Assembly (NCBI GenBank): GCA_018828205.1
Contig: JAHJWA010000247.1
Location: forward strand, 1 to 5,649
Direction: 5' to 3'
Source: Alphaproteobacteria bacterium
Lineage (GTDB): Bacteria > Pseudomonadota > Alphaproteobacteria > Sphingomonadales > Sphingomonadaceae
DNA length: 5,649 nt
The notes under the pieces were generated by a model, which saw only the letters and a program-made list of their open reading frames with translations, was not told the DNA's origin and did not search any database. The translations under genes were made by a program, and so were the position numbers. Positions 1-5,308 of the stretch are shown here, one piece after another. Position 1 is the stretch's first letter, and every line of letters starts with the position of its first letter.

Positions 1-1
1 C

Positions 2-1201
2 CCGATCACCGAGGGCGAGCATGCGGGCAAATACCGCATCAAGGGCCAGAAGATCTATATCACCTGGGGCGATCACGAGCTGGCGAAGAACATCATCCAC
101 CTCGTGCTCGCGCGGCTTCCCGACGCGCCCGAGGGCAGCCGCGGCATCTCGCTGTTCGTGGTGCCCAAATATCATGTGAGCGAGGACGGCACGCCGGGCG
201 CGCGCAATGATCTGCGCTGCGTCAGCCTCGAGCACAAGCTCGGCATCAATGCCTCGCCCACCTGCGTGATGAGCTATGGCGACAGTGACGAATGCATCGG
301 CGAACTCGTCGGCGCGGAGAACCGCGGCTTGATGGCGATGTTCACGATGATGAACAACGCGCGGATCAATGTCGGCACGCAAGGCGTGCAGATCGCCGAG
401 CGCGCGACGCAGCAGGCGCAGGATTACGCCGCCGAGCGGATCCAGTCGGCACGCGCCGGATCGCCCGACCGCACCCCGGTGGCGATCCTCGAGCATCCCG
501 ATGTCCGCCGGATGCTGCTGCGGATGAAATCGCTCACCGAGGCGGTCCGTGCGCTGCTCTATTACACCGCCGGGCAGGTCGACCGCGGCACGCTGGGCAA
601 CGCCGATGCCGCGGCGCGCGCCGAGGTGCTGGTGCCGCTGCTCAAGGCCTGGGGCACCGATGTCGGGGTCGAGGCGGCGAGCCTCGGCATCCAGATCCAT
701 GGCGGGATGGGGTTCATCGAGGAAACCGGCGCGGCGCAGCACTGGCGCGACGCGCGGATCGCGCCGATCTACGAAGGCACCAACGGCATCCAGGCCGCCG
801 ATCTCGTCACCCGCAAGCTCGGGCTCGAGGATGGCCAGGCGCTGATCGGCCTGCTCGAGGAAATCGCGCGCGACTGCTCCGACGAGCCCGCGCTGTTCGC
901 GCTGGCGGGCGAATGCGCCGCGGTGGCGCGCTGGATGCGCGAAGAAGCCAGCCTCGACGACCGGCTCGCGGGCAGCGTGCCCTTCTGCACGATGATGGCG
1001 GTGGCGGTCGCGGGCTGGCAGCTGACCAGGCAGCGCGCCGCGGTCGAAGCCGGCGCCGCACCCGCTCTGGCGGCCACCAAGCCCGCCACGGTGCGCTTCT
1101 TCCTCGACCGGATCGTGCCGGAAGCGAACGGGCTCAAATCCGGCGCGATCGCCGGCGCCGCCTCGCTTTACGCGGTCAGCACCGAAGCCCTGCTCGGCTG
1201 A
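2..1201 (+). CDS. Acyl-CoA dehydrogenase, large FadE-type, C-terminal part (5' end outside window)
   Basis: This is an FAD-dependent acyl-CoA dehydrogenase, which introduces the alpha-beta double bond into an acyl-CoA during beta-oxidation or a related acyl-CoA pathway and passes electrons to ETF. The frame is open from base 2 and ends at TGA 1199-1201, giving 399 visible residues. The family is usually about 590-600 residues, so roughly 200 N-terminal residues lie outside. Visible in order: the end of the beta-barrel domain (KIYITWGDHEL, then an ENIVHLVLAR-like stretch and GISLFVVPKY), the helical domain with MMNNARINVGTQGVQ, the GIQIHGGMGFIEE motif, and the active-site segment APIYEGTNGIQ. 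The Glu of YEGT (codon 773-775) aligns with the catalytic base of medium-chain acyl-CoA dehydrogenase. The last ~120 residues match the extra C-terminal domain of the FadE5/DmdC-like subgroup. Substrate chain length or a 3-methylmercaptopropionyl-CoA specificity cannot be decided from this fragment. An internal GTG at 104 is not the real start, because homology continues upstream of it. Confidence 0.93.
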   Translation, partial: PITEGEHAGKYRIKGQKIYITWGDHELAKNIIHLVLARLPDAPEGSRGISLFVVPKYHVSEDGTPGARNDLRCVSLEHKLGINASPTCVMSYGDSDECIGELVGAENRGLMAMFTMMNNARINVGTQGVQIAERATQQAQDYAAERIQSARAGSPDRTPVAILEHPDVRRMLLRMKSLTEAVRALLYYTAGQVDRGTLGNADAAARAEVLVPLLKAWGTDVGVEAASLGIQIHGGMGFIEETGAAQHWRDARIAPIYEGTNGIQAADLVTRKLGLEDGQALIGLLEEIARDCSDEPALFALAGECAAVARWMREEASLDDRLAGSVPFCTMMAVAVAGWQLTRQRAAVEAGAAPALAATKPATVRFFLDRIVPEANGLKSGAIAGAASLYAVSTEALLG

Positions 1202-1204
1202 GGC

Positions 1205-2686
1205 TTACTGCACGGGCTGTTCGCGCGCGTAGTCTTCCTCGCGGAAGGTCGCCCTCGCACCGCCGACCAGTTCGCGCTGCGGGGGCAGGCGTCCGGCATT
1301 TTCGCGTTCGAACGCCGCCGCCGGCTGGGCGCCGGGTGCCACAACGCGCCAGATGATGCCCGCAGTGTCGTCGCTCACCAGCAGCGAGCCATCGCCTGCC
1401 CACTCGACCCAGGTCGGGCGTCCGCGCGTGGTGTCGTCGTCCTTGAGGAAGCCGCCGAGAACGGGGACCGGCTTGCCCTGCGGATTGCCGCGCTCGTCGA
1501 AAGCCACATAGACCACGTCATAGCCCGAAGGCGGCTTGCGGTTCCATGAGCCGTGGCGGGCGATGAAGGCACCCTGCCCGAAGCGTTCGCCCATCCGCGC
1601 GCCTTCCGCCGTGAAAACCAGCCCCAGCGCCGCGACATGCGGGCCGAGCGCGTATTCCGGCCGACGCGCATATTCGGTGATATAGGCGGGCATCGGTGCA
1701 TCAACGCGCTGGTCGATGTTGTTCTTCCAATAGACCCACGGCCAGCCATATTGCGCGCCGACGGGGACATTGGTGAGGTAATCCGGGACCAGATCCGAAC
1801 CCAGCATGTCGCGCTCGTTGACCGTGGTCCACAATTCGCCCGACCAGGGGCTGAAATCGAGGCCATTGGGATTGCGCAGGCCCGCGCCGAAGATGCGCTG
1901 CGTGTTGGTCTCGAGATTGTATTCCCAGATCAGCGCGCGGCCTTCCTCGGCTTCCATGCCCTGATCGCCGATGTTCGAGACCGAGCCGACCGCGACATAG
2001 AGCAGGTCTTCCTCCGGATGCAGCTCGAGATTGCGCATCCAGTGCCCGCCGCCGGGCGACAGATCCATCAGCTTGCGGGGCTCGCCCGCGACCGACGCAG
2101 CGCCCAGCTCGTAGGGATAGGCCAGCACCGCGTCGTGATTGGCGACGTAGAGCGTGCCGTCGCGCCAGGCCAGGCCGGAAGGCGAATCGAGCCCGTCGAG
2201 CAGGGTCTCGCGAATCTCGGCCGTGCCGTCGCCATCCGCATCGCGCAGCAGCGCGATCTCGTTGGCGGGATCGCCCCCGGCACCGGCCCTGCCCATCAGC
2301 AGGCCGGCGATGAAATTCTCGATCCGGGTAGCGATCGAAGGATCGGCATCCTCGGGCTTGGTGCCCGGCTTGCCGGTCAGCGCGACGAGCACGTCGCCGT
2401 TGGGGAGCGTGTGGATGGTGCGCGGGTGATCGAGCCCCTCGGCGAAACGCGTGACCGCCAGCCCTTCTGCCGCCTCGGGTGCTTCGTCCGCAGCCCAGCC
2501 GACCGGTTCGGCGATCTGGACGGTCGGGAACCCCTCTTCATTGGGCTCCTGCAGGGTCGGGTCGGTGCCGGCGACGGCTTCGACGCTGAGTTCCGCGGTG
2601 TTGCCGCGCAACAGGAACGCCGCTGCGACGAAGCCCAGCAGGATCAGGACGAGGATCGCGATGAGGATTTTCTTGCCGATGGTCAT
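1205..2686 (-). CDS. Membrane-anchored glucose/sorbosone dehydrogenase-family beta-propeller protein
   Basis: This 493-residue protein belongs to the PQQ-dependent glucose/sorbosone dehydrogenase family (COG2133), which oxidises aldoses or sorbosone in the periplasm. Residues 4-6 are GKK, followed by one hydrophobic segment (about 7-26) and then an acidic, Pro/Glu/Ala-rich linker to about residue 75. This suggests an N-in signal anchor with the catalytic domain in the periplasm. Propeller motifs include GLDHPRTIHTLPNGDVLVA (84-102), GLDSPSGLAWRDGTLYVAN (165-183), GGGHWMRNLELHP (212-224), YVAVGSVSNIGD (230-241), GAGLRNPNGLDFSP (267-280) and ARHGSWNRKPPSGYDVVYV. His215 and Arg218 are placed like the catalytic His and nearby Arg of soluble glucose dehydrogenase. 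This is inferred by motif, not by structural alignment. Residues 149-153 form a DADGD calcium-loop-like insertion. The start ATG at 2684-2686 has only a poor Shine-Dalgarno sequence, but the membrane anchor follows it directly. The gene ends three bases from the facing acyl-CoA dehydrogenase. The true substrate and cofactor are unknown. Confidence 0.9.
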   Translation of the reverse strand: MTIGKKILIAILVLILLGFVAAAFLLRGNTAELSVEAVAGTDPTLQEPNEEGFPTVQIAEPVGWAADEAPEAAEGLAVTRFAEGLDHPRTIHTLPNGDVLVALTGKPGTKPEDADPSIATRIENFIAGLLMGRAGAGGDPANEIALLRDADGDGTAEIRETLLDGLDSPSGLAWRDGTLYVANHDAVLAYPYELGAASVAGEPRKLMDLSPGGGHWMRNLELHPEEDLLYVAVGSVSNIGDQGMEAEEGRALIWEYNLETNTQRIFGAGLRNPNGLDFSPWSGELWTTVNERDMLGSDLVPDYLTNVPVGAQYGWPWVYWKNNIDQRVDAPMPAYITEYARRPEYALGPHVAALGLVFTAEGARMGERFGQGAFIARHGSWNRKPPSGYDVVYVAFDERGNPQGKPVPVLGGFLKDDDTTRGRPTWVEWAGDGSLLVSDDTAGIIWRVVAPGAQPAAAFERENAGRLPPQRELVGGARATFREEDYAREQPVQ

Positions 2687-2694
2687 GGCAAGCA

Positions 2695-2723
2695 GTTCTA
2701 TGGCAGCGCGCGGCTTGCGGCAA
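2695..2723 (-). promoter_or_regulatory. Candidate sigma70-like promoter of the sorbosone-dehydrogenase-like gene
   Basis: Read on the minus strand, TTGCCG (2718-2723) and TAGAAC (2695-2700) are separated by exactly 17 bases, and each box matches the TTGACA/TATAAT consensus at four of six positions. Transcription would begin about base 2688, almost at the ATG (2686). That fits the absence of a convincing Shine-Dalgarno sequence. This is a motif match only. Confidence 0.35.
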
Positions 2724-2742
2724 TGGGATCGCGCCCTAAATA
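2715..2742 (+). promoter_or_regulatory. Weak candidate promoter of msrC
   Basis: TTGCGG (2715-2720) and the A/T-rich TAAATA (2737-2742) lie 16 bases apart just upstream of the msrC ATG at 2752. Each box matches the sigma70 consensus at only three of six positions, so this is weak. The -35 box overlaps that of the divergent promoter, so the two would compete if both are real. The start point would fall only a few bases from the ATG. Confidence 0.22.
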
Positions 2743-2751
2743 GCCACGCCT

Positions 2752-3234
2752 ATGTATGATTTCAGACCCGCGGCCGAAACGGCCAAGCCCGAGCTCTACC
2801 ACGACCTGCTTCAGGCCGCGGAGGCGCTGACCGCCGGCGAGCCCGACAGCGTCGCCAATATGGCCAATGTCGCCGCGCTGATGTGGGAATTTCTCCCGCA
2901 GGTGAACTGGACCGGATTCTACCGCATGGTCGAGGACGAGCTGGTGCTCGGCCCCTTCGTCGGACGACCGGCCTGCATCCGCATTCCCGTCGGGCAAGGC
3001 GTTTGCGGGGCCGCCGCCAGGGACCGCACGAGTCAATTGGTCGAGGATGTCCACGCCTTCCCGGGTCATATCGCCTGCGACGGCGATACGCGTTCGGAAC
3101 TGGTGGTCCCGGTGCTGCGCGAGGGGCGGGTCGTCGCGGTCATCGATCTCGACAGCCCCGAGCTGGCGCGGTTCGACGCCGAGGACCAGGCCGGGATCGA
3201 AGCGCTCGCGGAAATGCTTTCCCAGCGCATTTAA
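2752..3234 (+). CDS. msrC: Free methionine-(R)-sulfoxide reductase, GAF domain (fRMsr, YebR/MsrC)
   Basis: This cytoplasmic enzyme reduces the R-epimer of free methionine sulfoxide to methionine, using thioredoxin-type reductant, and so repairs oxidised methionine. The protein is 160 residues, normal for the family, and is a single GAF domain. The signature is complete: WTGFY (53-57), GRPAC (71-75), IPVGQGVCG (78-86), DVHAFPGHIACD (99-110), SELVVPV (115-121) and VIDLDS (130-135). Cys75, Cys85 and Cys109 have the same spacing (10 and 24) as Cys84, Cys94 and Cys118 of the E. coli enzyme. Glu116, Asp132 and Asp134 likewise sit where the E. coli active-site acidic residues are. The ATG at 2752 is supported by a normal N-terminus and by divergence from the neighbour, although no Shine-Dalgarno sequence precedes it. 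A probable terminator begins ten bases after the stop, so the gene appears to be transcribed alone. Confidence 0.96.
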   Translation: MYDFRPAAETAKPELYHDLLQAAEALTAGEPDSVANMANVAALMWEFLPQVNWTGFYRMVEDELVLGPFVGRPACIRIPVGQGVCGAAARDRTSQLVEDVHAFPGHIACDGDTRSELVVPVLREGRVVAVIDLDSPELARFDAEDQAGIEALAEMLSQRI

Positions 3235-3243
3235 CTCCAAACC

Positions 3244-3278
3244 GCCCCGTCGCGGGACAGCGCCGCGCCAGGGCTTTT
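3244..3278 (+). terminator. Probable intrinsic terminator of msrC
   Basis: A stem can form between 3244-3255 and 3263-3274 around a seven-base loop (3256-3262). It has ten Watson-Crick pairs and two mismatches (C3248/A3270 and T3250/C3268), is almost all G-C, and is followed at once by four T residues (3275-3278). It begins ten bases after the msrC stop codon. The T tract is short, so read-through is possible. Confidence 0.45.
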
Positions 3279-3279
3279 G

Positions 3280-3293
3280 CCGGGGAACCCCGG
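3280..3293. repeat. GC-rich inverted repeat between msrC and the glycine-zipper gene
   Basis: CCGGGG and CCCCGG flank two A residues, which allows a five-pair stem with a GAAC tetraloop. No T tract follows in either direction, so it is not a classical terminator on its own. It may strengthen the terminator just upstream, or be part of the leader or operator of the next gene. No protein-binding consensus was recognised. Confidence 0.4.
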
Positions 3294-3302
3294 AGGTGAT
3301 AA

Positions 3303-3339
3303 ACCTTTCGTCAACCATCGATCCGGATTCGCGAAAGGT
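3303..3339 (+). promoter_or_regulatory. Inverted repeat able to mask the Shine-Dalgarno of the glycine-zipper gene
   Basis: ACCTTTCG (3303-3310) is the exact reverse complement of CGAAAGGT (3332-3339), and a T-G wobble (3311/3331) can extend the stem to nine pairs around a 19-base loop. The right arm contains AAAGG (3334-3338), the ribosome binding site nine bases before the ATG at 3348. If the mRNA starts upstream of 3303, the hairpin would hide the ribosome binding site. If transcription starts inside the repeat, it could instead be an operator. The loop also holds the palindromes ATCGAT and ATCCGGAT. Confidence 0.4.
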
Positions 3340-3347
3340 ATTCTCCC

Positions 3348-4241
3348 ATGGCAGCTCGTTTCCTCGCCGGCACGGCCGCTCTGGGGCTCGCAGCATCGGC
3401 CGCCTCGCCCGCGCTCGCGCAGCAGATCTATTACGAGGATGGCGAATATCTTTACGCGGTCCCCGCATCCGTCACGGATCAGGACGCGGTGGTCAGCCAG
3501 CCGGCCGAGAGCCCTTCGCTGAACTATGACGACGCGGTGGCCTATGAAACCGTCCAGCCGCGTGTCACCGCGCAGCGCGTGATCCCCGCGCGCCCCGCAC
3601 CGACGCAATACGCGCCGCAGCAGATCATCCTGCCCGCGCCGCAGACGAGGTATTCCCACTCCGCTTCCGCGCCCGTGGTCTATGTAGCATCTCCGCAGGT
3701 GCAGCCGACCTATGTCGTCGCCTCGCGCTCGATCCCGGCGAATGGCTACGGCTATGCGCCCGCGCCCCAGCAATATGGCTACGCCGCCGCTCCGCAGTCC
3801 GGCTATCTTCCCGGCGGCGGTCAGCTGGTTGCCTTCGACCGCAACGCCTGGCTCGAGGAATGCAGCGCGCGGCTCGGCACCTATGAGGACAGCGATCGCG
3901 GCCAGGTGCTGGGCGGATTGCTCGGCGCGGCAGCCGGCGGGGTGATCGGCAACCGCGTCGCGGGCCGCGGCGATCGCCTGGGCGGAACGCTGATCGGCGC
4001 CGGGACGGGGGCGCTGGCCGGGCTTGCGGTGGGCGATGCGATCGACGATCGCACCGACGCGCGCCGCGGCCGCAGCGGCTACGAGCAATGCCGCGCCTAT
4101 CTCGACGACTATATGAACCGCGCCAGCAACCACCCCGCGCCGATGACGACCGTACCGGGGCAGCAATATATGCTGGTCCCCGTTTCGGTGCCGGTCGCGC
4201 AGCAGGCGGTCTATCGCGAATACGTGGGCTCGCAGCCGTAA
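3348..4241 (+). CDS. Secreted glycine-zipper envelope protein with Pro/Gln/Tyr-rich region
   Basis: This 297-residue exported protein has no assigned function beyond its domain. Residues 1-24 form a Sec signal peptide (Arg4, hydrophobic Ala/Leu core, ALA cleavage site before QQ). Residues about 25-160 are low-complexity and rich in Pro, Gln, Ala, Tyr and Val, with repeated GYGYAP/QYGYAA/SGYLP units at 133-155. WLEEC (168-172) follows. Residues about 185-233 are a glycine zipper (GGLLGAAAGGVIG, then GGTLIGAGTGALAGLAVGD) predicted to make two packed hydrophobic helices, like the Rick_17kDa_Anti and Gly-zipper_2TM families of envelope proteins. A second Cys (C248, in YEQCRAYLDDY) lies after it. 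There is no lipobox cysteine, so it is not a typical lipoprotein. The ATG at 3348 is well supported by AAAGG nine bases upstream and by the signal peptide. Location in the periplasm or outer membrane is inferred. Confidence 0.88.
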   Translation: MAARFLAGTAALGLAASAASPALAQQIYYEDGEYLYAVPASVTDQDAVVSQPAESPSLNYDDAVAYETVQPRVTAQRVIPARPAPTQYAPQQIILPAPQTRYSHSASAPVVYVASPQVQPTYVVASRSIPANGYGYAPAPQQYGYAAAPQSGYLPGGGQLVAFDRNAWLEECSARLGTYEDSDRGQVLGGLLGAAAGGVIGNRVAGRGDRLGGTLIGAGTGALAGLAVGDAIDDRTDARRGRSGYEQCRAYLDDYMNRASNHPAPMTTVPGQQYMLVPVSVPVAQQAVYREYVGSQP

Positions 4242-4268
4242 CTTCGGCTTAAACCGTGCCGAGACACG

Positions 4269-4304
4269 CTGCGGAACGGGTTGCGCCGCGCGACTTCCCC
4301 GCAG
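4269..4304. terminator. Imperfect hairpin between convergent genes, possible two-way terminator
   Basis: The 89-base gap 4242-4330 separates the converging 3' ends of the glycine-zipper gene and parB. Inside it, CTGC/GCAG (4269-4272 with 4301-4304), GGAA/TTCC (4273-4276 with 4295-4298) and GTTGCG/CGCGAC (4280-4285 with 4289-4294, one G-U pair, loop CCG) can stack into one bulged hairpin. No T tract follows on either side, so termination would be weak or factor-assisted. A smaller stem, AGCCG/CGGCT at 4234-4249, overlaps the stop of the upstream gene. Confidence 0.3.
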
Positions 4305-4330
4305 GTGGCGCTAATATCCCGTTGTAATCG

Positions 4331-5308
4331 CTATATTTCACCGCCAGTCAAACGCTGGCAAAGCAGGTCGAGCTGGTCGAGGCTGCGAAAGCGGATCGAG
4401 ACTGCGCCCTTCGAGCTGTCGCTTTCCGAGGTGATCCGCACCGGCATCCCGAGAAACTCCTCGAGATGATTTTGCACCGCGACGATATCCGCATCGGTCG
4501 ACGGACTCCCGCCTGTCGGGGGTTTGGCGGCGCGCGCGTTCGTTTTCGACTCGCCGGAATCGCGCGCCAGTTTCTCGACCTCGCGCACCGACAATTTGTC
4601 CTTCACCGCGCGTCGCGCCAGCGCGACCGCGTCCTCGTGGCCGATCAGCGCGCGGGCATGCCCCATCGACAGGGCGCTATCGGCCAGCAGGGCGAGAATT
4701 TCGTCGGGAAGCGCCAGCAGCCGCTGCATATTCGCGACATGGCTGCGGGACTTGTCGACCATCTCGGCGATCTCCGCCTGGGTCATCTCTTCCTCTTCGG
4801 AAAGGCGATGATAGGCGCGCGCTTCCTCGACCGGGTTGAGGTCCTCGCGCTGCAGGTTTTCGATCAGAGCGAGCGCCATTACCTCGCGATCGTCGAGCGT
4901 GCGGACGATGGCGGGAATATCGTGCAGCTGCGCTTTTTGCGCGGCGCGCCAGCGGCGTTCGCCGGCAACGAGCTGATAGCTGCCATCGCCCTTGGGCCGG
5001 ACGATGATTGGCTGGATCACCCCGCGCGCGGCGATCGAGGCGGCGAGCTCGCCCAGCGCGGCATCGTCGAAATGGGTCCGCGGCTGGCCAGGCAGCGGCG
5101 TGATCGCGGCAATCGGCAGGTTTTTGAGCCCGTTGTCGCTCGATGCTGCGCCGGTGTGCGCGGGCTCGTCGCGGCTAGCAGCCTCGCTCGGCGCGCGCTG
5201 AGCCACCGGTGCCTCGCGCTGGACCTCGCCCATCAGGGCTCCGAGCCCGCGACCCAGCTTGCGCTTGCGCGCCGCGCCCTTGCCGGCAGTGTCGGTCGCC
5301 TCGCTCAT
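4331..5308 (-). CDS. parB: Chromosome-partitioning protein ParB (Spo0J family)
   Basis: ParB is a CTP-dependent DNA clamp. It loads at parS sites near the replication origin, spreads along DNA, and works with ParA to segregate chromosomes. The protein is 325 residues, normal to slightly long for the family. In order: a basic N-terminal ParA-contact motif KRKLGRGLGAL (15-25), a variable Ala/Ser/Glu-rich linker (about 28-60), and the ParB/Srx nucleotide-binding fold starting at LPIAAITPLPGQPRTHFD (64-81). That fold contains GVIQPIIVRP (96-105), GERRWRAA (116-123) and ENLQREDLNP (150-159). A parS-binding helix-turn-helix follows (TQAEIAEMVDKSRSHVANM, 176-194), then a charged linker and a C-terminal dimerisation domain (about 270-325). 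All core motifs look intact. The ATG at 5306-5308 follows a purine-rich GAGGAAA and overlaps the parA stop as ATGA, implying translational coupling. No parS-like 16-base palindrome is seen in the window. Confidence 0.97.
   Translation of the reverse strand: MSEATDTAGKGAARKRKLGRGLGALMGEVQREAPVAQRAPSEAASRDEPAHTGAASSDNGLKNLPIAAITPLPGQPRTHFDDAALGELAASIAARGVIQPIIVRPKGDGSYQLVAGERRWRAAQKAQLHDIPAIVRTLDDREVMALALIENLQREDLNPVEEARAYHRLSEEEEMTQAEIAEMVDKSRSHVANMQRLLALPDEILALLADSALSMGHARALIGHEDAVALARRAVKDKLSVREVEKLARDSGESKTNARAAKPPTGGSPSTDADIVAVQNHLEEFLGMPVRITSESDSSKGAVSIRFRSLDQLDLLCQRLTGGEI

Noticed and set aside
2688..2718. GCAAGC/GCTTGC inverted repeat in the divergent region.
   Set aside because: It has only six pairs with a 19-base loop, overlaps the candidate promoters, and no regulator consensus is recognised. 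It is too likely by chance in GC-rich DNA.
1553..2743. Long open frame (396 codons) on the + strand opposite the sorbosone-dehydrogenase-like gene.
   Set aside because: The minus strand encodes a clear family protein with a membrane anchor and propeller motifs. The antisense frame is open because of GC-rich codon bias, has no recognisable domain, and fits no ribosome binding site.
3284..3312. Possible EcfG (general stress response) promoter: GGAAC at 3284-3288 and CGTC at 3309-3312 before the glycine-zipper gene.
   Set aside because: The spacer is 20 bases instead of 16-17 and the -10 reads CGTC instead of CGTT. The GGAAC is also explained by the inverted repeat 3280-3293.
3231..4166. Long open frame (311 codons) on the - strand opposite the glycine-zipper gene.
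   Set aside because: The + strand has a signal peptide, a ribosome binding site and a glycine zipper. The antisense product is Arg/Ala/Gly-rich with no domain.
4331..4345. TTTCACC near the end of parB looks like half of a parS site.
   Set aside because: The second half-site is missing and there is no palindrome. The bases encode the last ParB residues.
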